Shown in pieces: positions 46,309 to 56,300 of a DNA stretch of 64,000 bases. Made by a program: the position numbers and the translations under genes. The stretch's first letter is position 1, and every line of letters begins with the position of its first letter. Under the pieces are notes generated by a model, which saw nothing but the letters and a program-made list of their open reading frames with translations, was not told where the DNA came from and ran no database searches. This DNA comes from Flavobacterium kayseriense (GTDB lineage: Bacteria > Bacteroidota > Bacteroidia > Flavobacteriales > Flavobacteriaceae), in the NCBI RefSeq assembly GCF_014305095.1, contig NZ_JACRUI010000006.1, forward strand, positions 1 through 64,000, read 5' to 3'.

Positions 46309-47142
46309 ATGAAATTTGATGTTAAATATATCTTAGGTATAGCAGTCGTTCTTTTATCTACGGGAATGAATGCGCAGTTTTATGTAGGTGCACAGTCAGG
46401 AATTGCTAATCTTCAATCTGATGTGTCAGGTGTAAGAGCAAGTCATGATTTGGGTGGAGCTTTAAAAGTAGGCTATATTTATCCCCTTACTAAACATATA
46501 GGGATTGGTGCAGGGGCAGAATTTGCATTGTATAAGCAAAGTGTTTTTTTAAGCTCGCCTTCATCAACACTAACTAATTTTGAAGTTGATCAAACGGGTT
46601 CTGCATTCGTTTACAATGTGACTTCAGTAAATTATAAAGAGGAACAAACCGTTTCAGCGGTACAAATCCCACTTTTTTTGCAGTACAAAACGAATATTAA
46701 TAAAGGAGTAGATTTTAATTTTAGAGCAGGTGTTAAATATTTTTTACCAATCAATTATAAGATCGAATCTTCTGCAAATTCCATAAACGGAGTGGGTTAT
46801 TATCCGGATGTTAACTTGACAATTACTAATTTACCGCAGTACGGGTTTGGAAGTCAAACTAACTATACTGCCTCGGGAGAGTATCAAACAAAAGGTATTT
46901 TAATGAGCACTTTTGAACTTGGATTTACCTTTCAAATTAGTCCTAAAAATGCTTTATATACTGCTATGTTTTTGGATACAGGTTACGGTTCTATTCTTGA
47001 TCAAAATTCAAAGGAATCGTACATAGGCTACAATCAAACTTCTGTGACGAATAGAGAAGCAAATGGTTTGTATAGCACCCAAAAAAATGCTGAAGTAAAA
47101 CCAGTGGCATTTGGTCTAACAGTAGGACTGAACTTTCAATAA
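46309..47142 (+). CDS. Outer-membrane beta-barrel protein (PorT-like fold)
   Basis: This 277-residue protein has a signal peptide (MKFDVKYILGIAVVLLSTGMNAQ). The mature part is an 8- to 10-strand beta-barrel with alternating hydrophobic strands (GGALKVGYIYPLTKHIGIGAGAEFALY), and the end KPVAFGLTVGLNFQ fits the last outer-membrane strand (terminal aromatic). The family is the broad outer-membrane barrel type common in Bacteroidota. It follows the giant protease on the same strand, so it may help that protein's export or be a separate surface protein. Confidence 0.82.
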   Translation: MKFDVKYILGIAVVLLSTGMNAQFYVGAQSGIANLQSDVSGVRASHDLGGALKVGYIYPLTKHIGIGAGAEFALYKQSVFLSSPSSTLTNFEVDQTGSAFVYNVTSVNYKEEQTVSAVQIPLFLQYKTNINKGVDFNFRAGVKYFLPINYKIESSANSINGVGYYPDVNLTITNLPQYGFGSQTNYTASGEYQTKGILMSTFELGFTFQISPKNALYTAMFLDTGYGSILDQNSKESYIGYNQTSVTNREANGLYSTQKNAEVKPVAFGLTVGLNFQ

Positions 47143-47205
47143 AATTAGATGTTTTAGCGAAGTAAAACTTATTATAAGTAGATGCTTATATAGCAATGAC
47201 ATAAG

Positions 47206-47241
47206 GAGAGATTACCTAGTAATAGGTAGTCTCTTTTTTTT
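47206..47241 (+). terminator. Terminator after barrel gene
   Basis: The stem gagattacct / aggtagtctc, with one mismatch and a short loop, is followed by a run of T. Confidence 0.88.
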
Positions 47242-47436
47242 GTACCTAATTCCGTGTAGCAAGTATATCAACTACTGCTAATTTTATACAAATAAAAATT
47301 TAAAACTCTCCTATAGAATTTTAATTGAAGAAATACTTTTACTTGTAAATTCATAGATAATTTAAATTGGTTTCCTAGTTGTAATTCTATAATAATTACG
47401 AAATTGCAGCATAAACCAAAATTAACCAACAATAAA

Positions 47437-48810
47437 ATGAAAAAAGCAGCAATATTAGCCCTGTTTCTAAGCGGAATTTCACTTTCTGCACAAACAAGTG
47501 AGGAACAAACTATCAAGGGCATATACAAATCGGCATTAACAAATGGTAAATGTTACAATTGGTTAGACCATTTGTCTAACAAAATTGGTTCGCGATTATC
47601 AGGTTCTACTAATGCAGACAAAGCAGTACTCTATACTAAAGGACAATTAGAAACTCTAGGTTTTGATAAAGTATATCTGCAAGAGGTAATGGTACCAAAA
47701 TGGGTTCGTGGTGAAAAGGAAACAGCTTATATTATTAATAACAAAACAAAAACTAGCGTACCAATTTGTGCATTAGGCGGATCTATAGCTACAGCTAAAA
47801 GCGGATTAACGGCTGAGGTTATCGAAGTGCATGGATTAGATGAATTAGCCGCTTTGGGAGACAAAATAAAGGGGAAGATCGTGTTTTATAACAGACCAAT
47901 GGATCCGGAGAATATAGCAACATTTAAGTCGTATAGTGGTTGTGTTGATCAGCGTTCAGCTGGAGCAAAGGAAGCAGCTAAATTTGGTGCAGTGGGAACA
48001 ATCGTGCGTTCTATGAATATGAGATTAGATGATTTTCCGCATACCGGAGCAATGGGATATGGAGATTTACCTAAATCAGAATATATTCCGACTGCTGCTA
48101 TTAGTACTAATGGAGCCGAATTACTTTCTAAATCGTTGAAAGAAAATCCAACATTGAAGTTTTATTTCAAGCAATCATGCCAGCAATTTGAAGATGTGTT
48201 ATCCTATAATGTTATCGGAGAAATGACAGGAACGGAAAATCCAGAAAACATTATGGTCGTAGGAGGTCATTTAGATTCTTGGGATTTAGCAGATGGATCG
48301 CAGGACGATGGAGCAGGAGTAGTGCAAAGTATGGAGGTGGTTAATATATTTAAAAACATAGGATATAAACCTAAAAATACCTTAAGAGTAGTTTTGTTCA
48401 TGAATGAGGAAAATGGAAATAGAGGTGGTCTTAAATATGCCGAATTAGCAGAAGCGAACAAGGAGAAACATGTTTTTGCTTTGGAGAGTGACTCTGGAGG
48501 ATTCAGTCCACGTGGATTTTCGTTAGAGTGTAATGATGCAAATTTTGATAGAATTTCAAGCTGGAAATATCTATTCGAACCTTATTATGTGCATAGTTTT
48601 GTAAAAGGACATAGTGGTACAGATATAGGCCCTATAAAATCAAATCCTTTAGTTAAAGCAGGTTTGCAACCGGATTCTCAGCGCTACTTTGATTACCATC
48701 ATGCTGCAAATGATACTTTTGAATTTGTAAATAAAAGAGAATTAGAGTTGGGCGCAGCAACAATGGCTTCTTTGATTTATCTAATTGATAAAAACGGAAT
48801 TGTAAACTAA
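47437..48810 (+). CDS. M28-family exported zinc peptidase (carboxypeptidase Q-like)
   Basis: This 457-residue exopeptidase starts at ATG 47437 with a signal peptide (MKKAAILALFLSGISLSAQ). Eleven upstream codons in the frame are not used. Zinc sites are GGHLDSWD (His, with the catalytic Asp two residues later), DDGAG (bridging Asp), MNEENG (catalytic Glu and ligand Glu), ESDSGG (Asp) and HHAANDTF (last His). The order fits the M28 carboxypeptidase Q-like group that acts on dipeptides or peptide C-termini. It may complete digestion begun by the neighbouring subtilase. Confidence 0.93.
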   Translation: MKKAAILALFLSGISLSAQTSEEQTIKGIYKSALTNGKCYNWLDHLSNKIGSRLSGSTNADKAVLYTKGQLETLGFDKVYLQEVMVPKWVRGEKETAYIINNKTKTSVPICALGGSIATAKSGLTAEVIEVHGLDELAALGDKIKGKIVFYNRPMDPENIATFKSYSGCVDQRSAGAKEAAKFGAVGTIVRSMNMRLDDFPHTGAMGYGDLPKSEYIPTAAISTNGAELLSKSLKENPTLKFYFKQSCQQFEDVLSYNVIGEMTGTENPENIMVVGGHLDSWDLADGSQDDGAGVVQSMEVVNIFKNIGYKPKNTLRVVLFMNEENGNRGGLKYAELAEANKEKHVFALESDSGGFSPRGFSLECNDANFDRISSWKYLFEPYYVHSFVKGHSGTDIGPIKSNPLVKAGLQPDSQRYFDYHHAANDTFEFVNKRELELGAATMASLIYLIDKNGIVN

Positions 48811-48851
48811 ATTTAGTGTCATTTACAAAGGTGCTATCTTTTCATTTTTTT

Positions 48852-49952
48852 TCAGTACTTGAAAGAAATTGTAAAGGTAGCACCTTCATTTAATTTACTT
48901 TCTACTGCGATTCGCCCACCTAAGTTAGTGACATGATTATAAACTAAATATAAACCTATTCCATTACTATCTTGGTTGTCATGAAACTTCTCATAAAGGC
49001 CAAAAATTTTATCTTTAACCCTATCCATATCAAAACCTGAGCCTTGATCGGCAAAAATAAGTTGATTAATCCCGTTTTCAATCTTAGATGAGATTGTAAT
49101 CATTGGATTTTGATATGGTTTTGCATATTTAATAGCATTAGATAATAAATTCAAAAAGATACTTTTCATATAAGACTTATTAAAAGCTATCGTATCATAT
49201 GCAGAAAAGTCGACATTTATTATGGCTTTTGAATCTTGTATTAAAGAATTAATTGAGGCCATCACTTCATTAAGTGATTGCTGTAAACTAATGGTCTCAA
49301 TTTGGGTATTTATATTTTCATTATTAACTAATTGATCAATAGAGCTATTTAAGGTGTTTTTTAAATTTTCGCTGGTCAGTTTTAATAAATGAACGAGTTC
49401 TAATGTCTCTGGATCTATGATTTTAGAAATATCAATGAGATCAAAAACAGATAACATATTATTTATAGGAGATTTTAAATCGTGTGATGTCTTATGCGAC
49501 AAAACAACAAGTTCTTTGTTAATTTGAGTTAAATTAGATAGTAATGCGTTTCTTTCTATTTCTATTCTTTTATTAAAAGTAATGTTTTTAGCTATCGCGT
49601 AAACTAGCTTTTCAGACTCAAAAGGCATGGAGGTCCAAGACAACCAAATAATTTCTCCTGATTTTGTTAGATACCGATTTTCAAAGTTCAGCAAAGGTTT
49701 GTTTTTGTAAATTTGCTCTCTTGTTTCGAGTGTATTCTTTAAATCAGGTTCGTAAACAAAACTGCTTATAGGCCGTGAATATAATTCCTCTTCACTAAAG
49801 CCTAGAACTTCAGAAACAGCGGGATTTATTCTTTTGAAGTATCCATCAAATCCTGCAATACATATAAAGTCAGCCGAAATTTCAAAAAAGTTTTCAAAGT
49901 TATAAATGTTTTCTGTGTCGGTTTCAGTTTTTTTATGAGTCATGTGCATCAC
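48852..49952 (-). CDS. PAS-domain sensor histidine kinase
   Basis: This 366-residue cytosolic kinase has no membrane segment. Residues about 20-130 are a PAS domain (ADFICIAGFDGYFKRINPAVSEVLGFS, then FENRYLTKSGEIIWLSW). HisKA follows with phospho-acceptor H157 (SHKTSHDLKSPI). HATPase_c has the N-box NLLSNAIKYAK, G1 box FADQGSGFDM and G2 box GIGLYLV. No response regulator or receiver domain lies beside it, so its partner is encoded elsewhere. The signal could be redox or small-molecule sensing; sequence does not say. Its 3' end is convergent with the M28 peptidase gene. Confidence 0.9.
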   Translation of the reverse strand: MMHMTHKKTETDTENIYNFENFFEISADFICIAGFDGYFKRINPAVSEVLGFSEEELYSRPISSFVYEPDLKNTLETREQIYKNKPLLNFENRYLTKSGEIIWLSWTSMPFESEKLVYAIAKNITFNKRIEIERNALLSNLTQINKELVVLSHKTSHDLKSPINNMLSVFDLIDISKIIDPETLELVHLLKLTSENLKNTLNSSIDQLVNNENINTQIETISLQQSLNEVMASINSLIQDSKAIINVDFSAYDTIAFNKSYMKSIFLNLLSNAIKYAKPYQNPMITISSKIENGINQLIFADQGSGFDMDRVKDKIFGLYEKFHDNQDSNGIGLYLVYNHVTNLGGRIAVESKLNEGATFTISFKY

Positions 49953-50093
49953 GAACTAATTAGAGTTAAAAATAAGGCTTACTATCTTACTTTGTTAATT
50001 ACGATTTAATTAACGATGAATCACAAATCCAAATTTAGCCATTAATTAATGATTAGAAGTCAATAAGTAATAATATTTTAGCTTTTAAAATGG

Positions 50094-50124
50094 TATAAAA
50101 AAAGCTGTTGTAAAACAACAGCTT
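50094..50124 (-). terminator. Terminator of the kdsA-side operon
   Basis: The stem aagctgttg / caacagctt with a taaaa loop has an A-run on its left, the U-tract for minus-strand transcripts. Confidence 0.87.
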
Positions 50125-50147
50125 AATATTATAGAAGAAAAGGTGTT

Positions 50148-51026
50148 TTATATTTTAAATATTCCTCCAAAAGCTATAATTCTTTGCAAAAAGAAAAAAT
50201 CTTGTGCTGCAGTATCATCTGAACTTTGTGTAGTACGTATGTCTTGCATATTTATGTAACCACCTTTTATTTCACCTTGTACGTAAAAATGTTTAAAAAA
50301 GGTAACATTCAGTCCCGCTTTTATAGAAGTACCAAAACCAGAAACGTGAAAATCATCATGCCTATCCTTGCCAAGTAAAGTGGTATTCGTTTTTGGATAA
50401 AGTAAACCAAGACCAACACCTTCCGTTAAGTTAACTTGAATTTTATCAGTATTAGTAATTTTAAATAGGGAGGATATATCATCATGTCTAGAAATTTCTG
50501 TGTTGACATAGTTCAATCCATCAGTATGTTCGTATTTCAAAAAGGCTATACCACCATTAGCTCCTTGCGAAAAATCTACTGGAGTATTGTTATAGGTTCC
50601 ATTATATATTGATCCATCTTCAGTTAAAGGTAAATTGATTGTTCCCGTAACATTTGCCACTTGATTTTGTTGCAAAACATATTTCATGTGATCTACACCA
50701 ACTGCAATGCTGTAATGATCATTGATAAAGTATCCCATTCTAAAGTTAGTCTGTGGAATCGTCATTCTAGCAGGATTCACATAATCAACATGCCATCCCT
50801 TTGGTTTGTCTTGAGCGTTAGAATTGGCTATTGTGAAATTATAATCTTTCCCTTTAAAAGTAATGTCAGATTTGCTGTAGCTTTCACGATTTCCTCCCCA
50901 CGAAACAAAAAATTTCCCTTTATTGTGTGCAGTGTATTTTTCTTGTTTAGTAACCTCTTCTTGTGCCTGTGTTACATTGGTACAAAATAGACCTAAGATT
51001 GCTGCGTATAAAATTATATTTTTCAC
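50148..51026 (-). CDS. Outer-membrane beta-barrel protein of unknown function
   Basis: This 292-residue protein has a signal peptide (MKNIILYAAILGLFCTNVTQAQ) and repeated amphipathic strands such as FFVSWGGNRESYS, FRMGYFINDHYSIAVGVDHMKYVL and FKHFYVQGEIKGGYINM, ending GGIFKI. A beta-barrel outer-membrane protein fits best. It follows kdsA by 18 bp, so the genes are probably co-transcribed, though nothing links it to Kdo synthesis. Confidence 0.75.
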   Translation of the reverse strand: MKNIILYAAILGLFCTNVTQAQEEVTKQEKYTAHNKGKFFVSWGGNRESYSKSDITFKGKDYNFTIANSNAQDKPKGWHVDYVNPARMTIPQTNFRMGYFINDHYSIAVGVDHMKYVLQQNQVANVTGTINLPLTEDGSIYNGTYNNTPVDFSQGANGGIAFLKYEHTDGLNYVNTEISRHDDISSLFKITNTDKIQVNLTEGVGLGLLYPKTNTTLLGKDRHDDFHVSGFGTSIKAGLNVTFFKHFYVQGEIKGGYINMQDIRTTQSSDDTAAQDFFFLQRIIAFGGIFKI

Positions 51027-51044
51027 TAAATGTGTACTAATTAA

Positions 51045-51863
51045 TTAAAATTTATTTATTGTTTGTCTAATTGCTACTAATTTTGTCATCAATCCTTCAA
51101 AGTAGTCTAAATGAAGCATATTAGCACCATCACTTTTTGCGTTTGCTGGATCAAAATGAGTTTCGATAAAAATGCCATCTACACCAACGGCAATTCCTGC
51201 CTTTGCAACTGTTTCAATCATATCAGGTCGTCCTCCAGTTACTCCAGCCGTTTGATTAGGTTGCTGTAGCGAGTGCGTCACATCTAGAACTGTCGTAGCA
51301 TATTGTTGCATAGTTGGGATTCCTCTGTAATCAACAATCATGTCTTGGTATCCAAACATGGTTCCGCGATCAGTGATCATTACTTTCTCATTGTTACAAT
51401 CTAATACTTTCTGCACAGCATGTTTCATACTTTCAGGGCTCATAAATTGACCTTTTTTGAGGTTCACTACTTTTCCTGTGTTGGCAGCAGCTACCACTAA
51501 ATCTGTCTGACGAACTAAAAAAGCTGGAATTTGCAATACATCAACGTATTGAGCAGCCATTGCAGCATCCTCATTAGTATGAATATCTGTGACCGTAGGC
51601 ACTTTAAAAGTCTCTGATATTTTTCTTAAAATTTTAAGTGCTTTTTCGTCTCCTATACCTGAGAAGCTGTCAATTCTAGAGCGATTTGCTTTTTTAAAGG
51701 AACCTTTAAAGACAAATGGTATTTTTAAAGTATCAGTAATACCAACCAATTTCTCAGCGATTCTCATTGCCATTTCTTCACCCTCAATAGCGCAAGGCCC
51801 AGCGAGTAAGAAGAAATTTCCGCTATCAGTATGTTTAATTTGTGGAATATGTTGTATGTTCAT
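51045..51863 (-). CDS. kdsA: 3-deoxy-8-phosphooctulonate synthase (Kdo-8-phosphate synthase)
   Basis: This 272-residue cytosolic enzyme condenses arabinose-5-phosphate with phosphoenolpyruvate to Kdo-8-phosphate for lipopolysaccharide. Key motifs are LLAGPCAIEGEE near the N-terminus, FVFKGSFKKANRSR, PTVTDIHT, NLKKGQFMSPESM, TDRGTMFGYQDMIVD and GIFIETHFDPANAKSDG. Length and spacing match the family. It is cotranscribed with the barrel protein gene 18 bp downstream. The interval upstream of kdsA holds a repeat element. Confidence 0.96.
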   Translation of the reverse strand: MNIQHIPQIKHTDSGNFFLLAGPCAIEGEEMAMRIAEKLVGITDTLKIPFVFKGSFKKANRSRIDSFSGIGDEKALKILRKISETFKVPTVTDIHTNEDAAMAAQYVDVLQIPAFLVRQTDLVVAAANTGKVVNLKKGQFMSPESMKHAVQKVLDCNNEKVMITDRGTMFGYQDMIVDYRGIPTMQQYATTVLDVTHSLQQPNQTAGVTGGRPDMIETVAKAGIAVGVDGIFIETHFDPANAKSDGANMLHLDYFEGLMTKLVAIRQTINKF

Positions 51864-51948
51864 AATGTTTTATTTTGGAAAGGCAAAGGTAATCATGATT
51901 TGCCATTTAGGCTTTACAATTTAACTTTTTTTATAGATCGTGTTCTAG

Positions 51949-52030
51949 GTTTTTGGAGCTAATTCCTGCTATTCACTTGTATCTTCCTGTTTAAAAAAAC
52001 AAGAAGGATACCGTTACTATCAGGGCTAGG
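51949..52030 (-). repeat. Intergenic repeat with conserved ends, copy 2
   Basis: Read on the minus strand it has the same ends as copy 1: agccctgatagtaacggtatc and gtgaatagcaggaattagct. The centre is different: cttcttgtttttttaaacag forms a hairpin with its partner arms. Conserved ends with a swapped hairpin suggest a structured RNA or DNA element rather than decay. Confidence 0.75.
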
Positions 52031-52049
52031 GTAATAGTAGTTCTAGAAA

Positions 52050-52499
52050 CTATTTTTTTATAGTGAAACCTATCGGTACTAGTAAAGCGCCTCTTTCGTA
52101 AATATTCATATACAGACGTATTGGCTTTTTCTGTCCTGTCCAAATTACTTCATAAATATCGAGAAAACCGGCACCCATATTACTCGTTTTTGTGGGAAAG
52201 GGACAACAGCTTTCTACTTTTTTAAAGGTGATTTTCTCGCCATTAGGACCAGCTAAAGCATTCAAAAAACGTTCTTGGTTTAGGGTTTCGTTGCGGGTGT
52301 TTAGGTAAAATACGTTAATAGGATAATCAGGATCATAACCGTACCTTTTATCTTTACTATACTCGGTAAGTAAAAAAGTGTTGTTGTTTGTTACTGTTGG
52401 TGTAGGAACGTTATTATCAATGTTTTTTATTGATGACTTTGTACTCACGCACGAAACGGTAAGTAGTAGTAAGGAGAAACAAGCAATTATTTTTTTCAT
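52050..52499 (-). CDS. Small lipoprotein of unknown function
   Basis: This 149-residue lipoprotein has signal MKKIIACFSLLLLTVSC with lipidated C17. The mature domain includes ESCCPFPTKTSNMGAGFLDI and ends in RLYMNIYERGALLVPIGFTI. I recognise no family. It is followed by nothing on its strand until the barrel/kdsA pair, and its own upstream gap contains the efflux operon terminator. Confidence 0.72.
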   Translation of the reverse strand: MKKIIACFSLLLLTVSCVSTKSSIKNIDNNVPTPTVTNNNTFLLTEYSKDKRYGYDPDYPINVFYLNTRNETLNQERFLNALAGPNGEKITFKKVESCCPFPTKTSNMGAGFLDIYEVIWTGQKKPIRLYMNIYERGALLVPIGFTIKK

Positions 52500-52683
52500 G
52501 TTTTAAATCGATAATTTTGGTTGATGCTATAAAACTGTACTTTGCTTTACAAATATACTGAGAAGTTAGTAGGGAGGTAATATAAGTAATACTTTTTATT
52601 TAAATGTTTCTTATGCAAAATGTGGTGTAAGATAATCGATTAGTTATATTTAAAAAATGGCCAGCAAATTTTACAAATAAAAC

Positions 52684-52747
52684 AAAATCCACTTCAGACT
52701 TGATTGTGTTTTTTGTTTAAAAAACAGTTGTACTGAAGTGGATTTTT
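52684..52747 (-). terminator. Terminator of the RND efflux operon
   Basis: The arms aaaatccacttcag (52684-52697) and ctgaagtggatttt (52733-52746) are perfectly complementary, with a 35-base loop. It lies just downstream of the DUF2892 gene. Confidence 0.8.
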
Positions 52748-52771
52748 GGATCTATAAAATCCTATTTATTG

Positions 52772-52957
52772 CTAGTCTTTTAGTCCTAGTTTAGCCAAAA
52801 TTGTTTCTAATAAACACCACTTTGTAAAGGCCGATTGGATTAAATTTAGTCCGATAAATACGGTAAACCAAAGCCAATTTTGATCTACGTACACCGCTAA
52901 TGATACGCTAATTAATATAAATAATCCTACGATAGTTCTAAACGCTTTATTTTTCAT
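52772..52957 (-). CDS. DUF2892 (YgaP transmembrane type) protein
   Basis: This 61-residue membrane protein has two hydrophobic segments (VGLFILISVSLAVYV and WLWFTVFIGLNLIQSAF) and a C-terminal KWCLLETILAKLGLK, the DUF2892 pattern. In other bacteria this module is fused to a rhodanese in YgaP or occurs alone in sulfur and persulfide gene clusters. It is the last gene of the efflux operon, 13 bp after the 101-residue protein gene. The divergent sulfur-transport genes (59571-60545) agree with a sulfur theme. Confidence 0.85.
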   Translation of the reverse strand: MKNKAFRTIVGLFILISVSLAVYVDQNWLWFTVFIGLNLIQSAFTKWCLLETILAKLGLKD

Positions 52958-52970
52958 TTTATAATTTTTG

Positions 52971-53276
52971 TTAATTTGATTTTTCTATGTTTAAAACAGC
53001 AATATGTACATTAGAGACCGTTTTTTGATTGCTATTAAAAGTTTCAACTAGATCAAAGAACAACTCCACTTTTTCTTTTTTTACAAAGGCGTAGTAAAGA
53101 ATCGATTCGTTTTCGTTCATCTCAGTTCCAAACCAATTACTTTCAATCGCTTCTTCTGATAAGTCTGTAAAACCAGTTACTGCTTTGTAAGTAAAGGTTC
53201 GTACTTCTGCTTGTTTTAGCATTTGTTTTACATCACTGTCAAATGCTGCTATGCTTGTTAAAATTAGTAGTTTCAT
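52971..53276 (-). CDS. Small PII-like protein of the RND operon
   Basis: This 101-residue protein has the alternation of a ferredoxin-like fold: MKLLILTSIAAFDSDVKQML, then YYAFVKKEKVELFFDLVETF and a last strand VHIAVLNIEKS. This recalls PII-like/DUF3240-type proteins that accompany RND metal efflux genes, but no clear signature is present. It has no signal peptide. It lies 73 bp downstream of the RND permease gene and 13 bp before the DUF2892 gene. Confidence 0.6.
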   Translation of the reverse strand: MKLLILTSIAAFDSDVKQMLKQAEVRTFTYKAVTGFTDLSEEAIESNWFGTEMNENESILYYAFVKKEKVELFFDLVETFNSNQKTVSNVHIAVLNIEKSN

Positions 53277-53349
53277 TTCTTTTTTGTTTTAGGTAGTAAA
53301 CTAAGGTGGAAAGTTGCAACACTCACCACCATAGACTGTAAGGTACTTT

Positions 53350-56300
53350 CTATTTTTCCCACTTTTTTCTCTCTGTAATATAATAAATTAAAGGCACCAC
53401 AAGAAGCGTTAAAATAGTAGAAACTATCGCTCCAAATACTAAAGAAATGGCAAGTCCTTGAAATAAAGGGTCAAACAAAATAATTGATGCCCCAATAACA
53501 ACGGCTCCAGTTGTTAGTAATATGGGAGAGGTTCTTACTGCTCCAGCCTCAATTATTGCCTGTTTTAGTGGAATACCGTCTTGTAATCGAATTTCGATAA
53601 AGTCAATTAATAATACAGAATTTCTAACCATAACACCCGCTAAAGCAATCATTCCAATAAATGATGTTGCAGTAAAATATGCATCAAGTAACCAGTGACC
53701 AAAAACGATCCCGATCAACGATAACGGAATAGCAAGCATCATTACAATAGGAGTTTTAAAGTTCTGGAACCAACCTACAATCAGCATATATATTATTACA
53801 ATAGCAACCATAAATGCAATCCCTAAATCGCGGAAAACATCTAGCGTAATCTGCCACTCACCATCCCATTTTACAGTAAAATTGCTCTCATCAGTAGGTT
53901 GTTCCATATACAACTCCTCTACTTTGTACCCTTTTGGAACATTCATTGCAGCGAGTTTATCACTCATTCCTAAGATAGCGTATACCGGGCTCTCTAACGC
54001 ACCAGCCATATCAGCTGTAACGTAAACTACACGTTTTTGATCTTTTCTGTAAATCGTTTTTTGTAGGGTATCAGTTTTTACTTTAACTAAATCACTCACA
54101 GGAATCATGTTTCCTTGACTTCCTTTAATTTTTAAGTTTTGTATGTCTTGCAAACTCGTTTTGTCTTTGTCATCTAGTGATAAAACAATAGCTACATTAT
54201 CATTTGAATTTTCATCATACAAATTAGAGATTGGATACTCTTTTAACAAATAAGTTAAATTACCTACTATTTGTTGTAGCGCTATGCCATTAAGCATCGC
54301 TTTCTCTTTATCTACCTCTAGTTTGTATTCTATTTGATTGTCTTCAACCATCCAATCTATGTCTACAACATCGGCTGTTTGCTCTAAAATTGTTTTAACT
54401 TGCTTAGCTACTTTTATTTGTTCATTGTAATCAGGTCCGTATATTTCGGCTACAAGAGTAGATAAAACGGGAGGTCCAGGCGGAACTTCAATTAGTTTTA
54501 CGTTAGCACCGTATTTTTTAGCAATTTTTTGTACATCGGCGCGCATTTCTTTTGCTATTACGTGACTTTGTATGTCTCGTTCTTCTTTGTGCAGTAAGTT
54601 TACTTGAATGTCAGCCATATTACTTCCGCCTCGCATATCATAATGACGTACGAGCCCGTTAAAAGTAATAGGAGCAGAAGTTCCTATATAATTTTGATAG
54701 TTTACAACTTCGGGTCTTGTGGCAATATATTGCGCGATTTCTTTTGTTACCGCTGCTGTACGTTCAAGCGTAGTTCCTTCTGGAAGATCAATAACAACTT
54801 GAAACTCATTTTTATTATCAAATGGTAGCATTTTTACGACTACTGATTTGGTAAAAAACATGAATACAGAACCAATTAGCAATACGATTGTTACGGCAAG
54901 AAGTATTCTTCTCTTCGAACTACTTTCTAAAAACGGTCGCTCTAATTTATTGTAAATCTTGTAGATACGGCTCGTTTCTAAACCTTCGGCTTCTTTATGT
55001 TCCTGATCTTCTTTCTCTTGTAATAAATGGTATCCTAAGTAAGGTGTTACCGTTAATGCTACAAAAAGTGATAAGATCATGGCAATCGAAGCTCCGATAG
55101 GCATAGGGCTCATGTAAGGTCCCATCATCCCAGATACAAAAGCCATTGGTAGGATAGCTGCAATAACGGTAAATGTTGCTAAGATTGTAGGATTACCAAC
55201 CTCATTAATAGCGTAAATTGCTGCTTGTTTAAAAGGAAGTCGCTTCATTTTAAAATGGCGGTGCATGTTTTCTGCAATAATAATACTATCATCTACTACA
55301 ATTCCCACTACAAATACTAAGGCAAAAAGGGTGATTCTATTTAGGGTATAGTCTAATAAATAATAGCTAAAAAGTGTTAAAGCAAATGTCAATGGAACTG
55401 AGAAAAACACGACTAATCCACCGCGCCAACCCATCGCTAACATGACCAAAACAGTCACAGCTATAATAGCAATACCTAAATGAAGCAATAATTCGCCTAC
55501 CTTGTCAGATGCTGTTTCTCCATAATTTCTTGTTACTTCAACATGAACATCATCTGGTATCAAATCTTTCTTCAGTAAGTTAACTTTGTCCAAGATTTTC
55601 TCTGAGATTTTCATTGCATCGGCACCTTTCACTTTCCCTACTGATATCGTTACAGCTGGATACTCTGATTGTGCACTTTTAAAGCTTTCATTGGCTTTAC
55701 CAAAACCGAAAGAAACGTAGCTTTTAGCCGTTTCTGAACCATCTTGCACTCTCGCAACTTGCCTTAAATAAACAGGAATGTTTTTGTTTACACCTACAAC
55801 TAGATTTTCTACATCTTCAGCACTAGATAAAAATTGTCCTGTAGTCAACAAATATTCTTGATCATTTTCGACAAATGCGCCCGATTGTGAACTGCCGTTA
55901 TTGGCTTGAATCATTTGCATAATACCCAAAGCATCGACGCCATTCTCGGCCATTTTATCTTTGTCCAGAATTACTTTTAGTTCGCGATTGCTTCCACCAA
56001 TCTCTTTAGTAATAGCTACATCTTTTACTTTTTCGATCTCCGAAGTTACTTCTTCAGCAAGTTGGCGTAATTGATATGCATCTACTTTATCACTCCAAAG
56101 CGTAATACCCAACATAGGTACATCATCAATCGAGCGTGTTTTTACCATAGGTTTATAAACCCCTTTAGGAAACATATCTTCATGTTTGGCAAGCTCATCG
56201 TATAATTTAACATACGATCGCTCAACATCCTGACCCACGTAAAACTGAACAATTAACATCGCCTGACCGTTCATCGCCATCGTATGTACATGCTCAACAC

